This document shows positions 22,401-32,249 of a DNA stretch of 64,000 nucleotides, in pieces. The stretch's first letter is position 1; each line of letters starts with the position of its first letter. The notes under the pieces were generated by a model that made no database searches, was not told the DNA's origin, and saw only the letters and a program-made list of their open reading frames with translations. The stretch covers positions 23,500,881 to 23,564,880 of the forward strand of contig JACMZG010001870.1 of the NCBI GenBank assembly GCA_018340805.1, read 5' to 3'. The DNA comes from Microvelia longipes (lineage: Eukaryota > Arthropoda > Insecta > Hemiptera > Veliidae). Position numbers and translations under genes: made by a program.

Positions 22401-23889
22401 TGACAAGCTAACAAAGGTAATAGATGCTCCTCAGAAAGTACAAGAGGATTTACAGGAATATAAAAGTTTTTGTAGAGAAGAAAAAAAAGAGCCGTTAGAA
22501 GAGTTATTAGAAAAAAGCCAAGAAATGGTAGCAGGGTCTAAAGATTCGTCCAGAGTTAGTTCTCCAGCCCAGAAAAAGGAAAGAAAAGAAAAAACACCCA
22601 GCTTGACGTCCAGCAGCCCTCCTTTAGAAGTGGACTTTATAAGTGCTCTACATGCTAAAACTATGGCCCAAGAAAATTTAAAGCATCAACCACTACCTGA
22701 TACAGTTGGCGATATAAAACTTAAAGCTCTTCAGATGAAAGAACTAAAAGAATTAAAAGAAAGTGATCATGCTGCAACGGCAGTTGGTTGGAAAAGTTTT
22801 AATTCCCCTGGTCCAACACAATGCGCTAAACTGAGGGTGTATCGTCCCAAAACCGGACTTCCTCCGAAGAAGAAAATGGATAGTCAAGAACCAAGACCTA
22901 AAACTAGTGTATTATTTTATAAAGATGTAAATGAAATAGATTTAGCTTTATGTTGGGATCTTTTACCGCCTCGACCTGAAGACGAACCCAGGAGACCGAA
23001 ACATATTGATGGAAGTAATGGTTCGGCAGCACCATCTGTATTTACTGTAGTGAAGCCCTTATCTGATGACTTGCCTGTTGAAGAGACAAAATCAGACAAG
23101 AAACCTTGCCCGAAAACCGCATGGGGCGAGAAAAAAAGAATGCTACCTGAACCAACTAACCCCTCTGCAGTGATGGATATAATAAACAATAATGCAGAAC
23201 TTATCGATACTAAAAGGAAACCGGGTCCTTTAAGGAATGGCAATAAAAAAACTCCTTCTCCATCTGAATCTCAAGGAGGCTTCAAGGGAGGAAAAAGCCC
23301 TGATATGTCTCAAGGATCGAGAAGTTCTGAGAGTGTAAAAGAAAATTCAAATCCTAACGCACGTACCGGAGAGAGAAAACATTCGTCTTCTTCAGGAAGA
23401 GGGTCTGGCCAAAAAGGAAGTCTGGATACCAGCATAGACTCTGATAAATTATCCAGACATAGACACTATCGCAGCTCTCCTAACCTTCCAGCAATAACTG
23501 ATAAGAATCATAACCACACTTACACACATAATCATAAGAACAAAATGATGTTTTCAAGACCTTGTATGGCTTGTGAAGTCAAAGGAAGTACTTCTGGTTC
23601 AGAAGGATCTAAAAGACCTAAATCTGAATATAAAATGGCTTTTAAAGCTGGGCAACCAGGGAATTTTAATGAACGACCTGTGACTGCCAAGTATGCTGCT
23701 CCTAAACCGAAGGCACCTTTTGCTAAAAGAAGTTACTCCATAGGTACTTTAATACCACCCTTTTCACTGTGGCAAGGGACAGCTGGCATGGAATATCCAG
23801 AACATTGGAGACTAGCATCTGTTTATCAACATTCTTATAAACCTGTTGATTCGAGAAAGAAACCACTTATACAGTCCGTTTATCAATAA
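16212..23889 (+). CDS. CFAP126: Flattop-like (CFAP126) ciliary protein, partial, three exons
   Basis: Flattop is a microtubule inner protein of axonemal doublet microtubules, also linked to basal-body positioning in vertebrates. The first exon found here encodes the family signature: a YESTFLP start, ARLSDWS, then [16 protein letters not shown], which aligns with DRGHLLP..PR...NPW of vertebrate Flattop. Exons 16212-16410, 18602-18732 and 22261(or 22267)-23889 join in phase with GT/AG ends, giving about 650 residues. The extreme N-terminus (roughly ten residues in vertebrates) lies on an upstream exon I could not locate. The tail is far longer than in vertebrates: basic, Ser/Pro-rich and probably disordered, with a conserved-looking end ([13 protein letters not shown]). 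In an insect such a protein would be expected in sperm flagella or ciliated sensory neurons (inference). Intron 2 carries a LINE. Confidence 0.82.
17240..17345 (+). repeat. Dispersed repeat, copy 1 of 3
   Basis: Contains GGATCAAGTTTAAGCTTTCA, TTTTTACCTTAAGCAG and ATAGTCAAAGAAATGACG. Matching copies occur at 47240-47345 (-) and 52195-52330 (+). It has no ORF; origin unknown. Confidence 0.45.
17452..17736. mobile_element. MITE with long terminal inverted repeats
   Basis: The first 23 bases (GAATCAGCTACCGTCGATAC plus TTG) are the exact reverse complement of 17714-17736. Similarity extends inward for about 75 bases per arm, through ATATCCCTGGACCGG and the CTGATGATGGC..GAA motif. The element is about 285 bp with no coding capacity. 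I could not identify a clear target-site duplication. Both arms carry a hammerhead-like CTGATG..GGC..GCCGAAAC arrangement. Confidence 0.8.
18602..18732 (+). CDS. CFAP126: Flattop-like gene, middle exon
   Basis: Acceptor CTAATTTTTAG ends at 18601 and donor TACTCT|GTAAGT begins at 18733. It takes one base from the previous exon to complete an Ala codon, then encodes 43 codons ([20 protein letters not shown] and following, ending PSPSKYS) and closes in phase 0. The clean frame and strong donor support it; the sequence itself is not a known domain. Confidence 0.75.
18804..19142. repeat. 26-bp direct repeats flanking about 287 bp
   Basis: TATCATTTGATACTACCGAG and flanks are identical at 18804-18829 and 19117-19142. 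GCAAAACAT also occurs just after the first and just before the second copy. The intervening block is more GC-rich than the intron. It could be an insertion with an unusually long duplication or a small segmental duplication. Confidence 0.6.
19335..21885 (+). mobile_element. 5'-truncated LINE (CR1/Jockey-like), pseudogenic
   Basis: Remains of a non-LTR retrotransposon in the same orientation as the host gene. It starts inside the endonuclease ([15 protein letters not shown] near 19355-19400), shifts frame, then shows [11 protein letters not shown] at about 19460. The RT follows: [41 protein letters not shown], then after a frameshift [20 protein letters not shown] (20813-20870), and after another [12 protein letters not shown] (about 20908). 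A further frame change at about 21275 separates the thumb from the C-terminal region (21266-21736: [31 protein letters not shown]). The tail is AATAAATTT followed by ATTT repeats at 21850-21885. Three or more frameshifts make it inactive. Confidence 0.88.
22261..23889 (+). CDS. CFAP126: Flattop-like gene, terminal exon
   Basis: Open from the acceptor at 22260 (or 22266) to TAA at 23887-23889, about 542 codons. It begins [14 protein letters not shown], then a charged Glu/Lys stretch. A long Ser/Pro/Lys-rich region follows with a His-rich patch ([12 protein letters not shown]) and one CMACE. It ends with [20 protein letters not shown] and a run with KPLIQSVYQ. The body looks disordered. The Trp/Tyr-rich C-terminus looks like a constrained microtubule-binding-type motif, but I cannot name it. 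The first Met inside is at 22525, but the frame is open and coding-like upstream, so that Met is not the start. Confidence 0.75.
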   Translation, partial: LQDRRRENRRRKKKSGSPYKSEEEPLKVNEYDAYTKDDQDFSRREGYDKLTKVIDAPQKVQEDLQEYKSFCREEKKEPLEELLEKSQEMVAGSKDSSRVSSPAQKKERKEKTPSLTSSSPPLEVDFISALHAKTMAQENLKHQPLPDTVGDIKLKALQMKELKELKESDHAATAVGWKSFNSPGPTQCAKLRVYRPKTGLPPKKKMDSQEPRPKTSVLFYKDVNEIDLALCWDLLPPRPEDEPRRPKHIDGSNGSAAPSVFTVVKPLSDDLPVEETKSDKKPCPKTAWGEKKRMLPEPTNPSAVMDIINNNAELIDTKRKPGPLRNGNKKTPSPSESQGGFKGGKSPDMSQGSRSSESVKENSNPNARTGERKHSSSSGRGSGQKGSLDTSIDSDKLSRHRHYRSSPNLPAITDKNHNHTYTHNHKNKMMFSRPCMACEVKGSTSGSEGSKRPKSEYKMAFKAGQPGNFNERPVTAKYAAPKPKAPFAKRSYSIGTLIPPFSLWQGTAGMEYPEHWRLASVYQHSYKPVDSRKKPLIQSVYQ

Positions 23890-24477
23890 TTTGTGTTAAT
23901 ATTTTCTCTTCAAAATATGGATTGTTTTTTGTCGGCTTGTATTTTAAATCAACTCTAGCTCATCGGTGAGTAGAATTACGTCACGCAGTGGATTTTAGAG
24001 CCATACCTGTCGCAAATCTAATTGGGAGAACTAATGTCAGCTCCGTTACGTTAGATATGTGGTGGAAACTATCATGAAACCTCCTGACCTAAATCGCCAC
24101 TAACGCCGCTCTATTAACGAATTTCCTTTGAGAAAAATTTTGCGCTAATGAGATAGGCGTCATGGCGGAAGACGAACCTCAGACCACGACAGAAATCCGT
24201 TTCAGAGGTCTCTTATGACAAAAAAATAATAAATATAAATATATGTATTTCTAGACACTTTCTTGTAAACACGCTATCGTTCGAAGGCATTAATAATTTT
24301 TATTCGAACTTGGTACAAAAATCAACCTTGAGGAGGACACAAACCCTATTGAAAACCGGGTTTTTGTGACGTCATCAACCCGGTTTGCTGAGGCAGCAAA
24401 TATTTCAAAAAATCAGCAAAACTCTGAGTTATTTTTTTTTTGTCGCGAGAAAAATCATTATCAAACGATTAATCAAT
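23890..24477. repeat. 3' flank with dispersed repeat (24000-24240)
   Basis: GCGTCATGGCGGAAG preceded by AATTTCCTTTG, and ATCCGTTTCAGAGGT, recur at 33435-33535. The segment probably includes the 3' UTR of the upstream gene (AATAAA-like AATAATAAAT near 24226), but the polyadenylation site cannot be fixed. Confidence 0.45.
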
Positions 24478-24720
24478 TGAAACCGGTCTGAAGTCGATAC
24501 AACCACTCTAACTGACCAAAAAGCTGAAAAACCCATGGTAAATTACCGGAAACCAAAATTTTGATCAAAAAAAATTTTTTTTTGAGTAGTGTGTCGTTTT
24601 TTATGTATTTTTGGGCGATGAATCGAATAAATCTGGTCCGAACTCGATATGGTCACTCTAAGTTACTAAAAAGTCGAAAAAACGGTGGTCAATACCAGAA
24701 AACCTAAAATATGGTCCCTA
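24478..24720. repeat. Tandem pair of about 150-bp units
   Basis: Two units start at about 24478 (ACCGGTCTGAAGTCGATACA) and 24626 (GAATCGAATAAATCTGGTCC). They match the units at 8957-9165. Each contains a GACCAAAAAG..GAAAAAAC phrase. Confidence 0.6.
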
Positions 24721-24758
24721 AGAAATTAAGCATTGCTTAATTTCCGTGCTTAACAACC

Positions 24759-25092
24759 CATTTCTTGCTTAAGGTTCCGGTTTATGCTTTAGAACCTAAG
24801 CAGTTATTCAATTGACAAGCACTGATCTAACTCATTTTGTCTGTAGTTTTCAAAGGAAATGCGCTAAAACCTTTAAAGATAAACAGTAACTAAGGTTTAA
24901 ACTAGTGCAAATAATAGTGCGTACGGCTAATTTTAAAGGCATAGTTTTGTATTACCAACTGGATAATTATGCGCATTTAGTAATACAGAAAACATGAACA
25001 AAATACAGATAAAATGAGTTACGAGGAGTGCTTGACAATTAAGTAACTGCTTAGGTTCTGAAACATAAACCGGAACCTTAAGCAAGAAATGT
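24759..25092. mobile_element. MITE with about 65-bp terminal inverted repeats
   Basis: The left end CATTTCTTGCTTAAGGTTCC and the right end reading GGAACCTTAAGCAAGAAATG are reverse complements. The match continues for about 65 bases with four or so differences, then more weakly (ACTCATTTTGTCTGTA / TACAGATAAAATGAGT). At 334 bp with no ORF it could fold into a long hairpin. A truncated relative is at 8695-8960. Confidence 0.85.
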
Positions 25093-25914
25093 GTTCGACA
25101 ACATACCATCCATAGTGTGCGAAGACTCAACCTGGCGGTAACCCTTCCCTGGGGATCAGGCCGCCATAATGTTATATTGATTCTTACGTGCAGTTTTCAA
25201 GAATCTTTACACATATTGGACCAAAATATCCCCCCCCCCTTAAATTGTATACCATAACACATGTATTGAAATGTATAATTTTATTGGGCTATGTGGGTTA
25301 TGATAATAAATACAAGACAGTTTGTCCCTTGCATGTTTTTAAGACCTCTACTTTGGCAAGATTAAGTGTCCAAAGTGAAAAAAAAATGATTTTTTAAACT
25401 CAAAATTGAAGCTTAAGTATCAACATTAGACAAAATATGCCAAAAATTAAACTTCTTGGCTTAAGAACACAAATCATTAATTACATTTTCAATTTTGAAA
25501 AAAAATCAGTTTATATCTTGCTTAAATGTTGTGTTCATGATTCCATACCTGTTATTAATTTGTTTTCAAAAATTTCAATGGAAATGCACGGAGAAAGATC
25601 ATCCAACACATATCTATCATGTCATTAACATTAACACATAATTTAACATTAACAATGTTAAAATGCCCTTACTTTACATGTTGTATTGTCTCTTTTGTTA
25701 ACATTTTTATTTTGATACCTCATGACTCCAGTCTTATAATACTTTGTTATTTATAAAATAGTAGCTGATATAGATTCAAGTTCTAACATAACTCTAAACA
25801 CTCCAGCCATGTTAAATAGAAGGATGTTGGTTACAACTTATTTGTAAAAATTAACTAAAACATAAAAGGAAGTTAAAAACTAATAAGGAAGGATCAATAT
25901 ATAACTTTGTTGGA
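25093..25914. other. Unannotated AT-rich stretch
   Basis: Contains a poly-C run at about 25230-25238. Two short open frames (25188-25397, 25437-25628) lack recognisable domains. Confidence 0.4.
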
Positions 25915-26335
25915 CTAGTCACGGTCACCCAATAAATGATGCCGCCGGGTTTGATGCGGAAAGAAGCACACTGAACAAATGCTTAAGAGCCTATGGTATG
26001 AGGTACAAATTATTAGATTTAATCCAATATAAATTACAACGTAACAAAAAATAACTAAAAAACTTCAAACTAAACTTTCTTTTTTCTTTGCTCCCAACCC
26101 CTAATTGTTCGAATATATGAAAAAATTTTTTTTTTCATATATTCATAAATTTTAATTTTATGACCATAAATATGAAACTCGTAGCAAATCTATGCAACTT
26201 GTAAAAAATGAAAAAACAAAAACTTATTTGGACAGAGACATGCTTCATATATAGGTGTTAAACTGTTCAACTCTTTGCCGTTAGCAGCAAAAGACATTAG
26301 AGATAAAGATGATTTTAAAAAGAAATAAATAACCT
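25915..26335 (+). mobile_element. LINE 3' remnant (CR1/Jockey-like)
   Basis: Degenerate coding pieces: GFDAERSTLNKCLRAYGMRY near 25945-26010 aligns with the AFD..H..LL.KL..YGI block of LINE RTs. HKYETRSKSMQLVKNEKT (about 26160-26220) and, after a frame change, GVKLFNSLPLAAKDIRDKDD followed by FKKK and a stop (26250-26327) match the usual LINE C-terminus. Several stops and shifts make it dead. Confidence 0.65.
26090..26125. repeat. Inverted repeat partner of 30634-30671
   Basis: GCTCCCAACCCCTAATT then GTTCGAAT..ATGAAAAAA is the reverse complement of 30634-30671 with a few differences. The two sites bracket the LINE scrap, the microsatellite and the long-TIR transposon. Confidence 0.65.
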
Positions 26336-26403
26336 AATTATTAACAAACAGATAAAAAAGTTTTAAAATAGCATTAGGGAAAATATGAGAACTTAAAAAA
26401 ACT

Positions 26404-26586
26404 TTGTTTTCTGTAAATAATTATTTAAGCAGCATGTATGTATGTAGGCATGTAATTATATATGTGTATAATGTATGTAATGTGTGTGTATGCATGTGTG
26501 ATGTATATGTATGTATGTGTGTGTGTGTGTGTGTATGTGTATATGTATATGTATATATATATATATGTATGTGTATATGTATATGT

Positions 26587-26653
<67 letters not shown>

Positions 26654-26730
26654 GTGTGTATGTATGTATATATATATGTATGTATATGTATATATATTGT
26701 GTGTATGTGTGTGTGTATGTATATATGTAT

Positions 26731-26791
<61 letters not shown>

Positions 26792-26888
26792 GTATAATAT
26801 ACATATATACATACACACACACATACACCACATATATATATACACACACATATACATACATATATATATATAATACATATATACATAT

Positions 26889-26952
<64 letters not shown>

Positions 26953-26998
26953 CATATACATACATACATATATATATATATACATATACATATACCAT

Positions 26999-27030
<32 letters not shown>

Positions 27031-27035
27031 GTATA

Positions 27036-27117
<82 letters not shown>

Positions 27118-27122
27118 ATATT
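26404..27122. repeat. Compound microsatellite (TA/GT/CA)
   Basis: Blocks of (TATG)n, (GT)n, (TA)n, (CA)n and (CATA)n over about 700 bp. The many long open frames on both strands consist only of Tyr/Ile/Cys/Val or His/Thr and are not genes. Confidence 0.95.
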
Positions 27123-27492
27123 TAAATATGTTTTATGTTAAGCAAATTGAAAATAAATTTAGCTTGTCAAACCCTATTATTATTATTTTTTATCACCTTA
27201 TTAACTTTTTATCGGTTGTTATAGACAGATAGATAAGAAAACAGAGATATTAAACAAAAAAATAATAATAACTACAGATAAATAGTATTTAAATTAAGAA
27301 TACTCAAAAATGCGACCGTCCCCTAGCACAAGCTTGGCTTTTTAGGGGACGCTCATAAAATACATTCATGTTCAAATTCATATTTAATATTTATATTGTA
27401 AATTTGTGTCGTTAATTATTGTTGAATTGTTTTTGTTTCTGTATAATATGTACTTTTGAGAACAATAAAGAATTATTATTAATTATTAAATT
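27123..27492. other. Unannotated stretch
   Basis: AT-rich, with AATAAAGAATTATTATTAATTATT at about 27462-27487, which looks like a LINE-type 3' tail abutting the transposon. No ORF. Confidence 0.35.
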
Positions 27493-30400
27493 CTATAAAA
27501 ATTTTAGCCCGATCGGAGGTGATTAACAGGTGCCGCCGGGCCTTTGAAGTTTTACAGGTGTCAAAATTCGTCAAAATTGTGATTTTCGTGACAAATTTGT
27601 TTTCTGTCTGTGATTTTTACATTATTTTCTAAGTAAAAACAATACTTAATCCACTAATAAGACACTATGAACTTACCATTATGACCTGAAATCATCTTAG
27701 TTTGTACTTAATCTGACATTTAATGGTGGACATATATATTGTTTCTGAAAAAAATTTTAAAAAACTTTTTTTTTCTCTACACTGCAAAGTATAACTCTAT
27801 AATATGTTTTTTGTTATCAATTCATTGACATATATTTTTTTGTATACTGTTTATATAATTTCAGACCATTAATTGGTTATTTATACTAAAATTAGCAGAC
27901 CTAATGTGAAACATACAAAACACTGTCATCCTATCTCGCAGTAGGTGAAAGCTAAGTAATGAGTATAATAGTCCAATTCAGTTTCAAGAATTTTCAATTT
28001 TTTTTTTGGTTTAAATTTTATTTTCAAACAACCCATTATTGTGAGATTTGAAACTTAGTGTGTTACCCCCCCCCCCTCCCCTTTGCTTGACCTTCCCCTC
28101 TCTTCCCTATTATGAAATATAAAATTTTATACAATTTTCACAAAAAAAGAATAGAATAAAGAAAGGCAAGTTAGGTTATAACTTTGAATAGAGTTATTAA
28201 TACATTAGTAATTGACACAAAGTTGTTTACCAAAATACTTTCAGGTAAAATAACCCTAGTGTCCACTTAAGGATTAAAGATGAGTCAAGGAAAATACCAT
28301 GCAAGATGGAAGTGATCTAAGCAGGGGTACTATGAATGAATCATTTTAATCCCTTTGACTTACTTAAAAAAAGTTCCAGTCTTAGATCAGACAACAAACT
28401 GTTACCATCAAATATTTTAATTTCTTGTTTAAATCAAGTGTTTGGTTAAAGTTGTTTGTTTAAGTTATAAAATGTCAAGTGAGAGTTCTTCGTTCTAACC
28501 ATTGTTGTTGTCTTCAGAAAAATTCTTCTAAAACGACTGAGTTTGCTATCAGTAGTTGTTTTGCTTTTACATACAGGCTGGATGATTTATTTGATATTGC
28601 CCATAGTGACGCCGAAAATCAAATAAAAATCCAGGAGGACATAGATTTTTTGCGGGTTCAAAGAATGAAGGGGCGACCTGGTGATATGCTGGGAGTTGAC
28701 ATTAATTTAGAGAACATAGAGAACTGCAGAGCGGAAGGAGGAAGAGGTCCGTTGAAAAACTCGATGCTTGGAGGATATTGATCGATCTAGTTTGTTTGTG
28801 GAATTGCTACCAAGCACCAGAAGCAGTAGTAGCACAGATGACAATGAGGGAGTTTCAGATGAGCTTGTCTCTGATGCAATTTTTCCTTCGTCATTGGGTT
28901 TTAGAGGAACTGTTGATTTTTTTAATGATCGCCTAGCACCAACATTCGATAGGTGCAAAGTTAGGGACAGAGATGCTGTTCATGTATTAGTTACCACAGC
29001 AGAAGCGTTAGGCCATGATACAAAGGACTTGGTAATTAACAGAAATTCAATGAGCCGTAAACGATCCCAGTTAAGGATTCTTAGATACAAGGAAATGTTA
29101 AAAACCTTTAGTATTGATAGAAATCAGTGTGCTGTTGTGCATTGGGATGGGAAGCTTCATCCTAATATTACAAAAGACAATATGATAGAGAGGTTGGCAG
29201 TTCTTATTTCATATGGCGTAAAAAACAAGTTGATAGGAGCTCCGAGCATACCACAGGCTACTGGAGCAGAATAAGCCGCAGCAGTCTATAAATGTCTTGA
29301 AGAATGAGGACTTCTTTATTTAGTCCAAGCGATGTGTTTTGACACCACGGCATCGAACACCGGTAAGAACAATGGAGCTTGCAGAAATATTGAGAACCTC
29401 TTAGAAAAGGATTTTCTATACCTGCCTTGTAGGCACCAAATTATTGAAGTGGTGTTAAAGGGTGTATTCAATGAATTGGTGGGACCGACTTTTGGGCCAG
29501 ATGTTCCACTGTTTTCTAGGCTCAGAAACTCATGGGGCCAGATAGACCCTAAAAAATATTGAAGGAGGATGTCCCAGAAGTTTAAGAAGAGATATGCTGG
29601 ACTTCTTCGTAAAAAGTTTAAAAGAAAAACAATTAAGAGAAGATTACAGGGAGCTAATGGAGCTGACAGTGATTTTTCTAGGAGAGACCCCGCCTCGAGG
29701 AGTGTCATTTAGAAAGCCAGGTGCTATTAGCCATGCAAGATGGATGTCGAAGGCGATCTATTGTTTAAAAATTTATTTATTTAGAAGTGAGTTCAAGTTG
29801 TCTACCAAAGAAAAATCTTCGATGAGAAAATTTAAACATTTTTCTTATTAGAGTGTATTTAAGAGCGTGGTATGGTGCTACAAGTGCGAGTAAGGCCCCA
29901 ATGTCTGACTTGCACTTTATTCAATCATTAGTCAATAACGAGGCTATAGATTTAAAACTTTGCAATGCTGTACTAAAAAAAAATATTAACCATTTGTTAA
30001 TGGGTAATAAATTTGGTAAGGGAAAAGGGGGGAGGGGGTATCAAGCAAAGGGAGGTAACACACAAAGTTTCAAATCTCACAATAATGGCTTGTTTGAAAA
30101 TAAATTTAAACCAAAAAAAATTGAAAATTCTTGAAACTGAATTGGACTATTATACTCATTACTTAGCTTTCACCTACTGCGAGATAGGATGACAGTGTTT
30201 TGTATGTTTCACATTAGGTCTGCTAATTTTAGTATAAATAACCAATTAATGGTCTGAAATTATATAAAACAGTATACAAGAACATAATAGTCAATGAATT
30301 GATAACAAAAAACATATTATATGAGTTATACTTTGGAGTGTAGAGAAAAAAAAATGTTTTTTAAAATTTTTTTCAGAAACAATATATATGTCCACCATTA

Positions 30401-30626
30401 AATGTCAGATTAAGTACAAACTAAGATGATTTCAGGTCATAATGGTAAGTTCATAGTGTCTTATTAGTGGATTAAGTATTGTTTTTATTTAGAAAATAAT
30501 GTGAAAAATCACAGAAAACAAATTTGTCACGAAAATCACAATTTTGACGAATTTTGACACCTGTAAAACTTCAAAGGCCCGGCGGCACCTGTTAATCACC
30601 TCCGATCGGGCTAAAATTTTTATAGA
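27493..30626 (+). mobile_element. DNA transposon with about 600-bp terminal inverted repeats
   Basis: The left end from 27493 (TCTATAAAAATTTTAGCCCG) is the reverse complement of the right end finishing at 30626. Similarity continues inward to about 28100 and 30015, including GGTGATTAACAGGTGCCGCC, GTCATCCTATCTCGCAGTAG and CATTATTGTGAGATTTGAAA. The interior carries a broken transposase (28479-30134). The C-terminal coding end and 3' region of that transposase lie within the right inverted repeat, so the left arm holds an antisense copy of them. I found no convincing target-site duplication at these ends. Confidence 0.85.
28479..30134 (+). pseudogene. Transposase-like gene, hAT-like core, broken
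   Basis: Coding pieces in order: LDDLFDIAHSDAENQ..IKI (from about 28578, just after an acceptor-like TACATACAG); RDAVHVLVTTAEALGHD and SMSRKRSQLR; VVHWDGKLHPNIT (about 29134); FDTTASNTGKNNGAC (about 29338); YLPCRHQIIEVVL; then ELTVIFLGETPPRGVSFRKP and SHARWMSKAIYCLKIYLF (29660-29790); and YLRAWYGATSA. HWDGK and DTTASNTG plausibly carry catalytic Asp residues, and CRHQ resembles the CxxH motif of hAT transposases. Two in-frame stops (about 29272 and 29314) and several frameshifts (about 28750, 29560, 29850) show it is dead. The family is widespread in invertebrate genomes to my knowledge, but I cannot assign a superfamily with certainty. Confidence 0.7.
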
Positions 30627-30633
30627 TTTTTTT

Positions 30634-30671
30634 TTTCATAAATTCGAACAAAATTAGGGGTTGGGAGCACA
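30634..30671. repeat. Inverted repeat partner of 26090-26125
   Basis: CATAAATTCGAACAAAATTA then GGGGTTGGGAGC. See the entry at 26090. Confidence 0.65.
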
Positions 30672-30715
30672 ACATTTCTGACATTTTTTTTTCACCCCTA
30701 TAGCTAAGGGCCACC

Positions 30716-30716
<1 letters not shown>

Positions 30717-30802
<86 letters not shown>
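30717..30802. repeat. (TA)n microsatellite
   Basis: Almost pure AT dinucleotide run with a few ATTA interruptions. The open frame crossing it on the minus strand is not a gene. Confidence 0.95.
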
Positions 30803-30807
<5 letters not shown>

Positions 30808-31400
30808 CTGCCAGTAGTGTAAATATAATAGGGATATTGACATAATGCAATGAAGTGCAATAAAAAGTGTGGTCTTGTAAAAATTTGTTTTTGATAAAAA
30901 TGAAATATAACCGTTTTTATTCCACAATGGCGCGACATAGGTAAAGTAATTAAAAATATGTTTAAATTCGATGTGAACTATACAGTTTATATTTGCCTTT
31001 ATTTTAAGATGTATAGTAAATATATAATTATAATGTATTTGTCTTTATTTATTGTAAAATTTATTTTTACCCTAAAACAACGTATTTACTACTACTTTAC
31101 AACTACGGTACTAGCAAGGAGTATAGTATAAGAAGAGGAACAGCGCAGATTAGAGATTTACGCACTCCACCTAACCTAAGTCTCCTGACATTAGCCTGAT
31201 TCTATACATCGTAAGGTACAGTAGTATTAGAGTGAAAGGTATAGAAAAGGGATAGAATTTATGGATGTATTTAGGGATGTATTTTTAGATTATGTAGTTT
31301 TTTATTTCTTACCTGTTTTGTCCCATCGCCAAATTATGTACAATTTAAGTTTATGTACCTTTTATCATAATTAACCTTACCTTATGAAATAGTTATTTAT
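30803..31400. other. Unannotated AT-rich stretch
   Basis: No gene or repeat recognised. Confidence 0.4.
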
Positions 31401-31401
31401 C

Positions 31402-31608
31402 CAACAAGGGATGAAAGTAAGTTTACAGCTCAAGTTAAAGTTTCGTCCTAAGGCAGCGCCGAAGGAGGAACTTCATTAGCTACGAGGCGGTAGGCCGAAG
31501 GAGATAAACTATTAGCTCCCGAGGCTTGCGAGGAAGTTAACTAACATTTTCTCTCCCGAGCCTTGACGAGGAGATAATACGAGAGCTAAAAACTTTCATC
31601 CCTTGTTG
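31402..31608. mobile_element. Small MITE
   Basis: CAACAAGGGATGAAAGT at the left end is the exact reverse complement of ACTTTCATCCCTTGTTG at the right end. The interior has GC-rich repeated phrases (CGAAGGAG, CCGAGGCTTGCGAGG, CCGAGCCTTGACGAGG). It has no ORF and no clear target-site duplication. Confidence 0.75.
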
Positions 31609-32245
31609 CATATTAAATTTTATCTACGACTAGAAAACTAACACTAACAACTATTAATATATTCTTCAGCTCCTTAATTGTTATTGTGTTAGTTTAGTTT
31701 ATTCTTACCATGTCAATTACTCTGATGAAGAGAGAATAAAGCCACTATCTTCACATTATTTTATTGTAAACTGACAATAGAATAATGTGTAATACTATAT
31801 TTGTAATTTAAACATTAGCGTGTGTATATTGTATATTCTACCCGTAGTACCAACGTAACACCGAAAAAAATCCTAAAAATTTCCTAAAATTCCTAAAAAT
31901 TTTAGGGAGTAAAAGTACATTTACTGTGTGACATAACAAGACTGTATGTAGAACTTAAATACAAGGAGTAGATAAAATCATTTTTCTGTTTATAATAATG
32001 ACCCAATACAAATAGTTACACAAATTTTTAGTCCAACGCATCCACCACGTCTCTTAAGTTAAAAATAAAGCACTGTTATGATTAACAGATATATTTAATA
32101 ATTATAAAACGTAATTTTAAGAAGTTAATTTCTGGTTTATATTATCATAAAGTATATGTGAATTTATAATTATAAAAATAATTTTGTTAGACAACCTCTA
32201 TAAAAATAACATTAGGGTTTTTTATCATAATTCCTAAATAATACA
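31609..32245. other. Unannotated AT-rich stretch
   Basis: Contains tandem CCTAAAAATT phrases at 31872-31905. No gene recognised. Confidence 0.4.
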
Positions 32246-32249
32246 TTAT

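Noticed and set aside
22917..23243. 108-codon minus-strand frame
   Set aside because: Shadow of the terminal exon of the Flattop-like gene.
26404..27141. Many overlapping long open frames on both strands
   Set aside because: They are translations of TA/GT/CA dinucleotide repeats with no sequence complexity.
29316..29708. 130-codon minus-strand frame, and the one at 28707-28958
   Set aside because: Antisense shadows of the broken transposase.
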